Origin: Mesocentrotus franciscanus
Lineage: Eukaryota > Echinodermata > Echinoidea > Camarodonta > Strongylocentrotidae
Assembly (NCBI GenBank): GCA_037976565.1
Contig: CP137683.1
Location: 902,637-966,636 of the forward strand
Direction: 5' to 3'
Length of the DNA stretch: 64,000 nucleotides
The notes under the pieces are model-generated. The model ran no database searches. It worked only from the letters and a program-made list of their open reading frames with translations, and was not told the origin of the DNA. Positions 37,303 to 64,000 of this stretch are shown here, piece by piece. Both the position numbers and the translations under genes were made by a program. Position 1 is the first letter of the stretch, and every line of letters begins with the position of its first letter.

Positions 37303-38359
37303 ACCAAGTAGGCTATATCATACAAAAAGTACACGAATATTCATAGTACAGCATTATAATCAAATAATACAGATCTGTTAAGTGGGGAGATGAATAAATG
37401 AAGGTACACAATTGGGGTAAAAACATAAAGATATGCATTATAAAGAGAATTGCTTGTACATCGTAATTCAATATCATTATTGTACTTTGGTTTCAAGGGA
37501 ACGAAATTACATATAGTAAAGAGAGAGAGAGAGAGAGAGAGAGAGAGCCGGGGTGGAGTCTGAATACTACCTTTCAGGAAAAACATTAGCTTTTCACCAT
37601 CGCCAAAAATCGAATTTTCTCGCCATATCCCATGGGGTGCACAAGTCCCATGTCACACTGCATTATGGCAATCAGAATAATTAAAATCATCTTACAAACC
37701 TCCTTTTAGGGACTTTAATAGCTAAATTATTACTACCGTTGACTGATGGTATAGAAGTCCTATGTACAAGTAAACATAAAATGATTCATATTGTGTCTTT
37801 GCAGTAAAGTAAGAGTCAATTGTTTCTTCTATTCAGTTCTTCTTGAACAAATTCCTGTGGTAAATTCTTATTTTGTCCATACCCCTTCTTTTTTACAGGA
37901 GAAGAGGAAGCTTGTCAAAGCCAGAATCATCGTCGTGCTCATAAACAGAAACGGCGAGTAACACTGATGGTACTAAGCGTCGTCATCGTCTTCGCTGCCT
38001 GCTGGTTTCCTATCTATGTCGTCAATCTATGGTTCCGCTTCGATGCCAACTTTCCTCAAACCAATTTCATGTACGGCGTCAAAGTCTTTGCGCACCTTCT
38101 CACCTATGCGAATTCGTGCATCAACCCTTTCGTGTATTCGTTCATGGGTCGGAACTTTCAGCGGTATTTTCGGAAGGAATGCGCGTGCTGTTACCCGTGT
38201 TCTTGCAACTCGAGGCGGTATACGCAGAGTGGTGGTCGTAAAGTGATGACGGAGGATCGCGCGATGGCACACTTCAAGTCGGGACATTCGACAGGGAATA
38301 CGCAGTCGACGGTGGCGTTGCCTCTTTTCTCGCGAAGCTCCCGAAGCTCACAGTCATGA
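33963..38359 (+). CDS. Kisspeptin-receptor-like rhodopsin-class GPCR, 4 coding exons, 391 aa
   Basis: Coding exons are 33963-34328, 36603-36738, 36894-37106 and 37899-38359. All junctions are GT-AG and the phases join in frame to a TGA stop. Seven-transmembrane landmarks: a possible N-glycosylation site at N11, TM1 GN (N59), TM2 LAITD (D87), TM3 cysteine C114 pairing with C191 in loop 2, DRY at 138-140, CWFP in TM6 (273-276) and NPFVY in TM7 (314-318). A Cys-rich tail (333-341) suggests palmitoylation. The TM3 string QATCMTLTAMSIDRY and the intron just before VTAQATC are what I recall for kisspeptin receptors (GPR54); galanin and allatostatin-A receptors are the nearest alternatives. The likely role is a plasma-membrane receptor for a neuropeptide. 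The ATG lies 4 nt after an acceptor-like TTTGTACAG, so a 5' UTR exon probably lies upstream; I could not place it. The class call is firm; the ligand is inferred. Confidence 0.88.
34352..34515. mobile_element. Near-perfect palindromic MITE in GPCR intron 1
   Basis: AGGGACTTTTAGATTTGCAC at the left returns as GTGCAAATCTAAAAGTCCCT at the right, with long matching arms (AACGTGGACTGCTACGTGGAC). ATT flanks both ends, consistent with a 3-bp target duplication. It sits 23 bp after the 5' splice site of the first coding exon. The high arm identity suggests a recent insertion. Confidence 0.82.
34546..34622 (+). repeat. GGGA/GGGGA-rich tract (G-quadruplex candidate) in GPCR intron 1
   Basis: At least twelve runs of three or more G separated by one to three A on the transcribed-sense strand. 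This fits intramolecular G-quadruplex formation in DNA or pre-mRNA. It directly follows the palindromic MITE at 34352-34515. Confidence 0.88.
36132..36457. mobile_element. Foldback MITE with about 115-bp arms in GPCR intron 1
   Basis: The left end TCGAAAATAATATCGCTAGT returns reversed at 36430-36457. The arms match through CAATGTATGGTCAATAAGG, CACGACGTTTCGTGC and GCTGCAACACT...TCAGGTGAT. A central roughly 100-bp loop (about 36250-36345) contains its own short inverted motif GTAAGTAAGCG versus CGCTTGCTTAC. It ends about 145 bp before the next exon. Confidence 0.82.
37150..37600 (-). repeat. LINE-like tail with (TA)n and (GA)n tracts in GPCR intron 3
   Basis: A TAATAATAATAAAATAAAT stretch is followed by GCATTGCGGCCAAAGGCCGAATTGCG, then (TA)n at 37272-37300 and (GA)n at 37519-37548. 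The first part resembles a reversed retroposon tail; the tracts are ordinary microsatellites. Confidence 0.45.
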
Positions 38360-40021
38360 TCACTATGGATGGTGAACTAGACGAGGATACTGATGTCTAA
38401 TTGTCAATTTGCATTGTCAGCATATTGGTTAGGATTGATTTTTCACTATGATGACTATAATGTCAATCTGGCACGCTGAAGTCTCATTTTATTCATTTAT
38501 AGTTCGAGAAGTCGTTAAGGAAAACTTCGGGTGTGAGCGAGCATGTAAATGTAGATCTTTACTAATATTTGATACTCGTATAAGATGAAGCTACATTGCA
38601 TCATAGTGGCTTCAAAGAAATGAATATACATACAAAACTTGTAACCATGAGCAGCCTACTATCGTGATTATTATGATCGTGTCGAGCTACACGATCATCA
38701 ACCCTGTGCACATTCAGAAACTCGGCACGACGATCTGCTTTTGAGGATAGCGAACGATTTTAGGGGGGGGGTGTGGGGGAACACATGGTGTTCATGATGG
38801 TTATTCGGTTTTCGCAACGGTATCATCGATAATTCACCCAACGAACATTGACGAACTAGGAACTACTAATACTTAAGTAAATTTTCGCAAAAGCTCTGAC
38901 CCTTGATCGAATCTAGAGCCAAGATTTTCAGCATTCATGGTTCTGTACTGGTAAGACAACAAACATGATTAGAAGCTGATTATTAGAAAGTTGTGACTTA
39001 TCAAAATCTAAACAAATTATTTTGGAATCTCAACATACATTCGTGACTAACATCCGTTATCAAAACTTTCATTAATCTGTTTCTATCAGTTGTCTGTTTT
39101 AATCAGAGCCGTCTATCATGTCTATTTACTGAGTTTGGTCAACACCATTCGAGTTGGACACAATATGGCGACTGTTGCATAGTTGGGCAAGTACACATCA
39201 AAAGAATACACGCCATGTTGGGTCCAATTAAATTTTAGTCCAACTGAAACTAAGTTGGCCAAATTCTGAGTATCAATTTTAATTCACAGGTTTTAATTCA
39301 AGTAACCTGCCTTCTAAGTGTTTTGCCAACTCAACTTTTCTTTGTAAATGCATTATCATGATTTAAGGAAATATTTAAATAAATTTGTTAAACATTTGAA
39401 ATAGCGTAAATATGAATTATTATACATCAATACAATTCACATGCTGGTTATTATACAAGTTTGAGAGTTTATATATTTATAAACTACATTGAATTATGTG
39501 TAATGTGTATACACTAATAGATTATCTGCAATCTAAATAATGTTTATGTATTTAATGTTCTTTACTTGGATATAGGCTAATCTAGGAGATATAAATGTAT
39601 ATAAGCATTGTACGGTATTTAAATTCTTTTGTATTATCACTTCTAAAATAATATATACTTAGATAAGAATACTATATCGACGTCTATTTTACAATACAAG
39701 TGTCTGATTGTCAACTTTGAAACTTCTTTTCTTGTCATATGGTAACGAATGGACGTTGTTATTGTGCCTTTCGATGTTTATTTTATTTATCAGGTTTTGC
39801 TTATTGTCTTATACGAAATCAGAAAAGCAATGGAATTGATAGGGGAATTCATTTTCACGCTTCCCTTGGAATTGACTTGGAAAGAAAAATTAAAGAAGTG
39901 TTTGGTGATTGGACGGTTCAACGATCTTCCTCCAGTCTGCGAAAAAAAAACTTATAATACTCACAGAAAGAATGCGAGTACCAACAAGGGAAACATCAAC
40001 ACCAACAACTTGAACTTCTAC
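38360..40021 (+). other. GPCR 3' UTR and downstream AT-rich DNA
   Basis: No coding signature. It contains a G run at 38763-38780 and AT-rich DNA rich in possible polyadenylation hexamers. A frame from 39749 runs into the ACT repeat and is not credible as a gene. Confidence 0.5.
39378..39383 (+). promoter_or_regulatory. Candidate polyadenylation signal of the GPCR
   Basis: AATAAA about 1.0 kb after the TGA in AT-rich DNA. Other hexamer-like sites are probable in this stretch; this one is only a candidate. Confidence 0.25.
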
Positions 40022-40064
40022 TACCCTACTACCACAGCAACTACTACAACTACTACTACTACTA

Positions 40065-40118
<54 letters not shown>

Positions 40119-40119
40119 T

Positions 40120-40159
<40 letters not shown>

Positions 40160-40215
40160 GCTACAACTGCTGCTGCTACTACTATTACTACTACTACTAC
40201 TACTACTACTACTAT

Positions 40216-40253
<38 letters not shown>

Positions 40254-40373
40254 ATACTAATACTACTGCTACAACTGCTGCTGCTACTACTATTACTACT
40301 ACTACTACTCCTGCTATTACGTTTATACAACTATGGATTAAATTTCATACTACTGATATTACTGCTGCTGCCG

Positions 40374-40437
<64 letters not shown>

Positions 40438-40440
40438 TAT
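40022..40440. repeat. ACT trinucleotide block 1 with internal 108-bp duplication
   Basis: (ACT)n with GCT and ATT interruptions. The interruption cassette beginning ACTGCTACAACTGCTGCTGC appears at 40157 and again at 40265, exactly 36 triplets apart. Poly-Thr and poly-Ser frames here are repeat artefacts. Confidence 0.95.
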
Positions 40441-40689
40441 GAAAGTAGGTCTAAACCGTCTAAATCAATTGTTGATGTACATATGCTAGCAGAAGTGTAA
40501 AAGGAACGAGCAACCCCTGCACGACCGCTGAAGATATGTATACTACTCTGACTTTTACTACTTTTACACACTTCTACCGCTCCTATTTCCATAGAAATTT
40601 ATAACAAACTACAACTAGTCTGATACAGTTACATCTAATACTGCAAATCTTGCGATAACAACAACAAAAATGGCAACTTTTACTGATGT

Positions 40690-40727
40690 TGCTATACTGA
40701 TGCTGCTGGTGCAGCTGCTGCTACAAA

Positions 40728-40760
<33 letters not shown>

Positions 40761-40785
40761 AACAACCACTACTACTACAGTCCTG

Positions 40786-40858
<73 letters not shown>

Positions 40859-40875
40859 AACTACTACTACTACAA

Positions 40876-40908
<33 letters not shown>

Positions 40909-40957
40909 ACATCACAACTCTTACTTTAATATTACTAACACTACTACTATTGCTATA

Positions 40958-40999
<42 letters not shown>

Positions 41000-41377
41000 A
41001 CAACTACACCACTACACTTATACTACAACTACCACTTAACCACAACTACTGCTAACACTACTACTACTACTTCTACTACTACTACTACTACTACCACTTC
41101 TACTACTGCTGCTGCTGCTACTACACCCACACCACCACCAAACCAATAACAGCAGCAACAACTACTACTACTACTACTTTTACTACTACTATTACTACTA
41201 CTACCACTACACCACTACACTACCACCACACTCACTACTCACTACCACCACCACCACCAACCACTACCACTACCACTACCACCACCAACAACACTACCAC
41301 TACCACTACTACCACAACACCACCTACAACTACACCACCACCAATACCACTGTTCCACCACCAACGCTGCCACCACT

Positions 41378-41418
<41 letters not shown>

Positions 41419-41815
41419 GGCTTACTACTAATACGACTACTTTTACTACTTTTACTACTGCTACTTCTAATACAATCACCACTACTACTCATCCTACTAC
41501 TACTACTACTACTACTACTGCTACTTCTATTACTACAACTGCTACTTCTATTACTACAACCACCACCACTACTACTACCACTCCTGCTACGTATATTGCT
41601 ACCACTGTTGCTGCTGATACTACTACTACTGCTGGTACCACTATTGCTACTACTACTGCTGATGATACTAGTACTACTACTAATACTACTACTACTACTA
41701 CTGCTACTACTTAATTTACTACCACTACTACTGCTACTACTACTACTACTGCTACTACTACTACTAATTCTACTTATACTATTACTACTACTACTACTAC
41801 TACTACTACTATAAA
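40690..41815. repeat. ACT/CTA/CCA trinucleotide block 2
   Basis: More than 1.1 kb of almost pure trinucleotide-period DNA: ACT/CTA units, CCA-rich parts (about 41220-41380) and scattered GCT and ATT. It ends at TAAATATGAGGACG. Together with block 1 this makes a nearly 1.8-kb trinucleotide region. Confidence 0.95.
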
Positions 41816-42829
41816 TATGAGGACGTCTACTTATTACTACTGCTAATAATGAAAGTGGTAATAATACCTCTCACCTTTTGATTAATATTACAACATTTGA
41901 TGCGACAAGTATAACAATTCACAACCCAAGTCCTAACCCCAATATTATGCAGTTCCTATGTTCTTTCAATTCCTTAACATTCTGAGGCTGTGAAAGACAG
42001 ATTATTATTTCTCTATTTACCTTACTATACTTTTCTTATCGTGCATTTGCAGCGTCGTTTTATTTAAGCAGTCCATCTGCGTGTTTGTTACGACTATGAA
42101 CAACATTTGTCGTTTCAGTTTATTAAAATGAGAGGTCAAAGCTATACTATTTTCAACAAATATAAGGCATTTGATATGGTATGATCTAGATTACCTATGT
42201 ATTGTTAATCAAGTACATGTATGTTCGTGATTTTAATTTATTAAAATACTAGAAAGGCATATGGTATCAATGTCGACAGAATAAGTATAATTCAAATTAT
42301 AAATTATGTACACTGATTATGACCCAGTGAATGTCATTACATTATTATTTGTTAGAACATTATATTCTTTCAGGCTATTTATAAATAGAATAATCTTGTT
42401 CTTTGTTATATTGTTTTTCTTTCTGCGTTGACGCGATAGAAAAGGTGTGATCTACAGCCCGTTTTGTTTATTTTATTAGTATGAATGTTCTCACAACGTA
42501 ATTCTTGCAAAGATTTTGTTTTTTCTTATTTTTGCTTGTCTGTCATAGAGTGAAGATTAATAAAAAGAAGAACTTTAAAGGCTAAGCGAATTAGATGTCC
42601 GGTCGTCATTTTAATATATTCCTGTAAATCTTCCACCCAGCGCATTTTTAGAGGCTTTCCATTATTTGAATTTGCCTATATCCAAAGTATGAATACAGCA
42701 GGCTCAAATATATTTCCGAACATTTGTCCATATTACACATCTGGAAGGTTTAGTGATTGGGAAAAGGGGCAGACGACAAACTTATATCACAAGCGTCATC
42801 GTGGAATGGAGAAGAAAGGTTTAGGGAGA
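41816..42829. other. AT-rich intergenic DNA, nothing seen
   Basis: No frame above 64 codons and no structured repeat. Confidence 0.5.
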
Positions 42830-43165
42830 TATAGGGAGAGAAGAGAGAGAAAGAAAGAAAGAGAGAGAGGGAGAGATAGATAGACAGAAAGAAAGGGGGA
42901 TAAGGAGCTAATAATTTTTTTCCCTAAAGAATGAAAGATAATGGGGAGCGACGACCCGAGGGGGTGTCTATATAGAAAAAATAAAGGGAGAAAGAAAGGA
43001 GTAAGAAAGAGTTTGTGTGTATGACTTTGTGTGTGTGCGTGTGAAAGAGAGAGAGAGAGAAAGAGAGACGGAGGGAGAAAAAAGAGAGAAATACAGAGAA
43101 ACGGACTTACAGAGGGGGAGAGACAGACAGATAGACAGACGCAGAGAGGCAGATAGAGATATATT
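42830..43165. repeat. GA-rich tracts
   Basis: GA-rich at 42830-42895 and 43040-43165, with a mixed purine-rich segment between. Several overlapping frames (42689-43511, both strands) arise here; none shows a domain. Confidence 0.8.
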
Positions 43166-44650
43166 GATGGGTGCATGTAAGAAACTGATGGAGGTTGGGG
43201 AACAAAAGGACGGAGGATGTGAATGCGAGAGGAGATGAAATTAACCATTTTGTTATGAGCAGAAAACTTGTGTATTTGAAGGACGGGCAAGATGACAAAT
43301 CTCCCCTCCTGACAGATTTCCGACCAAGAGAAATAAATGCAGTAGTAAGCAGGTTAGAATTACCCCAAGGTAAGAAACGCAAGAAATATATAAGTCTATT
43401 CTCACATGATGGTAAGTTGAAATGTTTTACCCCTCTTGAAGCCAACCTGCATAGGCCACTGCAGCAGAATCTCAGTAGATAGAAAGGAATATAAAGAACT
43501 AGCAACAACAAAAAGAATTATATCTCAAACTCTATACCGACATATTGATTAACTACATGTGTTTGTGAAAGGGTGACTAAATTACAAATTCATGTTGACT
43601 TTTGTTGATCTGTAATAATGTATACATCACATATCTTTTGACTTGTTGATGTACATTTATGTCATATATTTTATATCATTTGTTTCTATTACTTTAATTT
43701 GTTCTACCTGCTAAGCTCCACCCCTAAAAAACACCTCCAAAAGCAATTGACTTCTGTGCACATCCTCATGCCAGTCATTCATCAGTCAGCTAGATGAACA
43801 TCAACTGACCACCTGTTCACAATAGCATTGCATGTTTTCATATAATAGCCCATTGAAACCCTTCTTTTCATGGTTTTGCTTGGGGATTTCTGACATAGCA
43901 ACTGCTTAAAATGTAATTTAATTTTGTGTGTGGGCATCCAAAAATAAAGTAGATGCAGAAAGAAATAACAAAATAATATAAATAATCCTGTATAGATTTT
44001 TAGCAAAACAACAACAAATAGTTTTAACGTCGACTCGCATGAAAGTAAGAAGGGGGAATCCCCTGACACGCCCCTTGGACACGCCCCTACATTTCCATGC
44101 ACATGGACTACCCTGGGAGTTTACATATTTGTTTACATTCGTTACATTCACGCTGTAGTCTCGTCAAATGCGCAGATATCAATGTCAAATTCATGGTAAT
44201 TCGATATCAAATAAGAACTTGCCTACAAAAAATATTTTTAAAGCAATTTTTAAGAAATCAACGCTGTTCTAAAGAAAAAGCGTATTTTTTCACACAAAAA
44301 CCTGGAAATAACTGAGAAAAGATAAACAAACTCTTTCCCTTTACTTTAATTCAGACTAGCACTATTAGTACTATACGTATACGAGCGCATGTTGACAATG
44401 CCATTTTGCCCTGTGAAAATAGTGAGTAAAGTTCACGAACTTGAGAGGGTTATCACGACGAAGGGATGGACTTTGTGATATCCAGCAGCCATCCGAACCC
44501 CGTGTCCTACTCCATACGATGTGCCTCCATGTTTAATCTACGGATTAATGATCACCAAATATAATTTTACGACCTAAAGTAAACGGACTGCCTGCATAAT
44601 TTTCGTTACATTTCGTATAGACAGCTGCAGGCTTCCATCTCGATCTCGCT
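43166..44650 (+). other. Intergenic DNA and presumed EHHADH promoter region
   Basis: The 106- and 95-codon frames here have no domain. Two GACACGCCCC/CACGCCCCT motifs at about 44065-44093 resemble KLF/Sp1-type sites, about 560 bp before the first ATG. No TATA box or transcription start can be fixed from the sequence. Confidence 0.4.
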
Positions 44651-60187
<15,537 letters not shown>

Positions 60188-61032
60188 CAAGCCTGTAAAT
60201 TCTTCATACAGACGCCACATTGGAAGTGACTTTATAATTGGATTCAAAGAAAATAACCTGTTTCGATAAGCTAAGCTTGCCTGCTATATAGTACCATATC
60301 ATCGTACTGTATCAGCAACAGCACCACCTACGACATAGGTCTGAAGAAGCTTGCAGCACAGCAAGTGAAAGCTTACCAAAACAGATAATTTTTCTACTGA
60401 TTTGAAGAAAGAACTAGTTGTCAAGTTACATCACCAATCAGATGAACCTCTTCAGTGATTAGACATTGGAAGATTTTGATGTATGATGTACAGATCAAGC
60501 CAGGTATCTGAATTCCAACTTCTCTATAAATGAAGCTCCCTAAAGACCAAAGTTGATAAATTATTAATTGTAGATCTATTTTATACCCGAGTCGAACTGC
60601 CAAACCCACCTACTTGGTCATTCAGGATAATTTGATATATCTTCTTGTATTTTGTTTGGTGCGTTGATGATCTGGTGTCAGTCATGTTGGTTAGACTATA
60701 GTATTACTACATAGGTTACTGATATAAAGGCAACTCCAGTTATTAATTAAATAATATTACTTCTTATTCTTTAATAATTTGATTATTTTTATACAATGTG
60801 GGTGGTATGTGGTTTTTGCATACTTTTAATCCTATGGATTAGCTTATGCCAAGTCTGTTTTCTATTTTGACCCAAAATGGGGATTCTGTGAACATATCCT
60901 CTGTGAAAAAGTAAAATGTAAGGGAGAAATACAGCTGCATTGACTGTTAAGATCTTACATATAATGTGTATCCAGTATAGAAATGAAATCCCAAAACATT
61001 AGATAAATGTTTCATTTATACATTGTTTATAT

Positions 61033-61217
61033 TGATACGGTGGAACCTTGTTTTATCAAATCTCTGAAGACAATATTGCCTTGTTATATTGAATGCTTGC
61101 CATATCAGGAAAAATATGCCATACTCAAATACAAAGAAGTGGGACCAGCAAAGTTTCCTTGTTATAGCAAATCAGTTTTTATAGCAAATCGGTTTTTATA
61201 ATAAGGCTCTACTGTAC
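61033..61217. mobile_element. Short MITE related to the element at 523-701, in EHHADH 3' region
   Basis: Ends TACGGTGGAACCTTGTTTTA and (reverse complement) TACAGTAGAGCCTTATTATA, with an interior of TTGTTATA-type text. It lies about 850 bp after the EHHADH stop, possibly within the 3' UTR. Confidence 0.6.
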
Positions 61218-61909
61218 CAATATTTTTGTTAAATTCAGAAACAAGAAAGATGGCTAAATTTTGTAATATGTTCTTATAGATCGTATTCTATTGATTATTT
61301 TTGTCACAGACAATGGAGAAAAGACTGCACAATGACTGTGTATTGGTGATATAATATGACAATGTAAATATTTCTTCAATGAAGTTTTCGCATTTAGTGC
61401 CTTCATAATTACATGTGTATCTTGTTCATAATAGTGAGATGGATTTAATCATGTGAGGAAATGAAATTTGATTGGCATTTTGGCCAACTTTTATGGTTTG
61501 CTATCATTTCTTGGAAGGGAGAGAGTTGATATTTTTGCAAATTATTGAAAACTACAAAAAATATCCTTTTAAGAAAATAAGAATTATGTATGAAATGAAA
61601 TGAAATCATGTCTTGTTCCTTCCTGAAATAGTTGCATGGATAAGTTCTTCTTTTGTGAGCTGTAATTGCTTGTAACATATTTTATATTTGCCCCCCCCCC
61701 CAGATGATCATAGATCTGCCGCTCTTATTGAATCACTTTATAAGGCTTTTCCAAAGGAAAATGGGCGAAACCTAAACAGAAGGGAAAAATATGTATCTAC
61801 CTAGGAGGAATTTTTTTGGTTTCTGTTTAGGACTGATTATTGTAGGAGATGAAAACATCCATTCTACGAAATGAATACTGTACTTGTACATGCATGTGAT
61901 AATTTATAA

Positions 61910-62057
61910 AATAAACTCGGTTTTTCAAATTGCCTATGACATGCTATATTTTCAGTGATAATGTATATATATACGATATATATTACCACAGACACATTTT
62001 ATGTACATGTACTTTAACATGCGATGTCTAATTTGAAATTCCAGTCATGATAATAAA
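61910..62057 (+). promoter_or_regulatory. EHHADH: Candidate polyadenylation signals of EHHADH
   Basis: AATAAA hexamers occur at 61910-61915 and 62052-62057, in AT-rich DNA about 1.7-1.9 kb after the stop codon. Either could end the 3' UTR. Hexamers are common in AT-rich DNA, so without transcript data this is only a candidate. Confidence 0.35.
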
Positions 62058-62861
62058 GTGAAACTATTTTACATATGGTTTCCATGAGTTTTATTTTGAC
62101 ATTACATCAAGTGCTGTATTTTTGAAAAATAACTTTGTGTTTATTCCAGCCAATATAATGGGCTAAAGAACTACAAGTTACTCACAATATTCTTTCATTT
62201 CTTTTAACTCAACAATATTTATTGTTTTAACAGGAAAGACAAAATACGGAAATGACAAAGTTTTCAATATAATCATGTAATTGATCCAATCAATGAATTA
62301 TAATTATTTGGCACTGATACATCATGCATCAGCTAATAAAATATAATTTTCAACTAAAATTAAAAGCAATTAATAAATACAGATTCATAAAATTCATCTC
62401 ATAAATTATTACAAATGAAACATAATATTAGTATGAGTCCTTCAAGGACATAGAAATAAAAACGATTTTTTGTGTCGAAATCCCTTAAAACTTTTATTGT
62501 AGCTCGCTGACTAAATTGTATTCTACAAAATCATTGAAATATAAATGATCCACGTAATATGATCCTTATTACGAAATGCTTCCTTTTCTTTGATTGCAGA
62601 AGATAACAAAGGGGGCGCAATTTAGCTAACACCATTTAAAACTAGTTCGTATGATCCCTTCTTACAGACAACTGTATTGGAATTTCATATTCTTTATATT
62701 TTGTTCAACTTAATGGCCCATTGTGGATGTGCATCCGGAAGTTCTAGATATATTTTTTGTTTTTGTGTCCATCTTATTTTCGTCTCAAACCCGTTTTATT
62801 TTACATATAGGTAAATATCGCCATATATTTATTGTGATATGTATCAAAGGAGAAACGAGGC

Positions 62862-63439
62862 TCAGCGTTTTTGCAACGCTTTCTTCTTTCTATTGAGTAA
62901 AGCATTCTCCAGCGTCACGAGGCGCTTCAACATCCCGTTACTAAGCAACGCATCGTGCTTTTCTTCCATACCACCCTCTTCAGTATCGACTTGAATGGCC
63001 TCATCTTTCTCTATCCTCTTAGATCGCATGTTCTTCAATTTCAACGACAGTTTATTCTTCAAGCTGCCAATGAGGTCGAGTTTCTTTCGGGCATTCTCGG
63101 ACAGTACGATTATACGACGTCGATTTGTCCCAGATTCGGTCGCTACCGCCTTGGCATCGCTTTCGATATCGTTGCCTCTCGTAGCCTGGTTATTCACGCC
63201 GTCAACTACACCATCTGACTCGTTTTCTTCAGGTTTGTGGGTCTTGCGCGCGGCTGTTATAGCTTCCTCCAGATCATTGACGATAGAGTCGCCCATAATT
63301 TTCTTGGCAGCTTGGAAAAGCTTCTTGTTCGAGAGCTTTTGTGGAAGATTTTTGTCACGATCATCGAGTGGGCTTTCCTGAGGTTCTTCGGGTGATGAGC
63401 TTGCAACATTTTCAACCTCCTCTTGTAATGTGAGATACT
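62862..63439 (-). CDS. Terminal coding exon of an unrecognised charged, Lys/Glu-rich protein
   Basis: On the minus strand an acceptor TTTATTGCAG is followed by 191 codons and a TGA at 62862-62864. The exon enters with one base carried from the previous exon. The sequence has a Ser/Pro/Glu-rich start (about residues 10-30), a possible helical segment around FQAAKKIMGDSIVNDLEEAI, a basic Leu/Lys segment (KKLDLIGSLKNKLSLKLKN) that could form a helix or coiled coil, and a basic C-terminus (NRKKKALQKR). Composition is unlike the repeat-derived reading frames of the window. AATAAA on this strand lies about 30 bp beyond the stop (plus 62828-62833). Earlier exons must lie beyond 63440, probably outside the window. 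I do not recognise the family. The basic tail could suit a nuclear protein, but this is a guess. Confidence 0.65.
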
Positions 63440-64000
63440 CTGCAATAAATTCCAAAATATGATACAGTGTTAAAGGCCGATCCTAAATTTCCAAAAGGGG
63501 GTCAGGCAAATATTTGAAATCCGTGGGTGGCGTTTTGTGTATAAAAAATAGCGACTAAAAGCGACTAAATAACTTTTTTTTTGTTTTTATGGCGGGGGAG
63601 GGGGACGGGATTAGGGGGTTGGGGTGATATTCCTCTAGGCGTCCCCCTCCCCCAAGTGTGAGTAAAGACAAAGAAATGTACTGGGATTAAATGGCGCCTT
63701 TCGTCGATACTATTTAAGATAGATAAAGCCCGACACCATCTCCTTACTGCTATGATGTATTCTTAAAATGTGAAAATACATTCAACTATTTAATCACTCT
63801 AGCCACAGATGACTGCAGCACAATCTATTAAATTTCCCACTTAAGTGTCGAAAAACGTCCCTCCTCAATAAGGAGTCCAAAATAAATGAGTTTCCTATGA
63901 TCGGTAGAATTGCCTAATTGATCTAATCCAATGAGGATCCACTTCACTGGGTAACGTTATACAGTGTAAACTGTGTGACCTGTAAATTTGAGTAAGTTGT
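63440..64000 (-). other. Intron of the unrecognised minus-strand gene
   Basis: Follows the acceptor at 63440-63441 (minus strand). Contains a T run and a G/C-rich patch (63590-63655). No further exon is recognisable before the window ends. Confidence 0.4.

Larger units (their letters stand above)
60188..62861 (+). other. EHHADH 3' UTR and space to the convergent gene
   Basis: AT-rich DNA with the MITE at 61033, a C run at 61691-61700 and the candidate polyadenylation signals listed. The 77-codon minus frame at 61445-61678 has no domain. Confidence 0.5.

Noticed and set aside
39749..41492. Poly-Thr, poly-Ser, poly-Tyr and poly-Val reading frames
   Set aside because: Products of the ACT trinucleotide repeat on both strands.
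42689..43511. Protein-coding gene from several overlapping frames
   Set aside because: Purine-rich low-complexity DNA; frames lack domains and conflict with each other.

Overview
This window looks like nuclear DNA of a marine invertebrate deuterostome, most likely an echinoderm (a sea urchin or relative). The evidence is spliced genes with GT-AG introns, AT-rich intergenic DNA full of microsatellites, many short palindromic (foldback) DNA transposons, tRNA-derived SINE fragments and CR1/L2-type LINE debris. One gene is a kisspeptin-receptor-like GPCR, a family known to be retained in echinoderms. The phylum call is an inference; no species-specific marker was checked.

Layout. 0-33 kb is gene-poor. 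It holds LINE 3' ends (about 1.5-1.85 kb and 2.6-2.87 kb), a 5'-truncated and decayed LINE with a recognisable reverse transcriptase core (10.46-11.83 kb), several terminal-inverted-repeat elements (275-436, 523-701, 15691-16340, 17321-17610, 18396-18973), a 26-bp tandem array, a roughly 300-bp TTC tract, many GA/CT tracts, and a decayed minisatellite near 27.4-27.7 kb. 33.96-38.36 kb is a four-coding-exon rhodopsin-class GPCR on the + strand (391 aa). 40.0-41.8 kb is a very large ACT trinucleotide-repeat block. 44.65-60.19 kb is a 17-coding-exon gene on the + strand for the peroxisomal bifunctional enzyme (EHHADH/MFE-1, 741 aa, ending in Ser-Lys-Leu), with repeats in many introns. 62.86-63.44 kb is the last coding exon of an unrecognised charged protein on the - strand.

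The best finding is in EHHADH. Exon 8 is present as two adjacent 88-bp copies (52969-53056 and 53118-53205) separated by a 61-bp intron. Each copy has the same entry and exit phase, so either one alone keeps the reading frame and both together shift it. The 14 C-terminal residues are identical but carry six synonymous codon differences, as expected if both copies are under protein-level selection. This looks like mutually exclusive alternative splicing in the linker between the hydratase and dehydrogenase halves. The same gene has an upstream in-frame ATG that adds 26 residues resembling a mitochondrial presequence, while the C-terminus is a peroxisomal signal, so dual targeting is possible.

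The three genes have no evident shared pathway: one is a neuropeptide-type receptor, one a fatty-acid beta-oxidation enzyme, and one is unknown.
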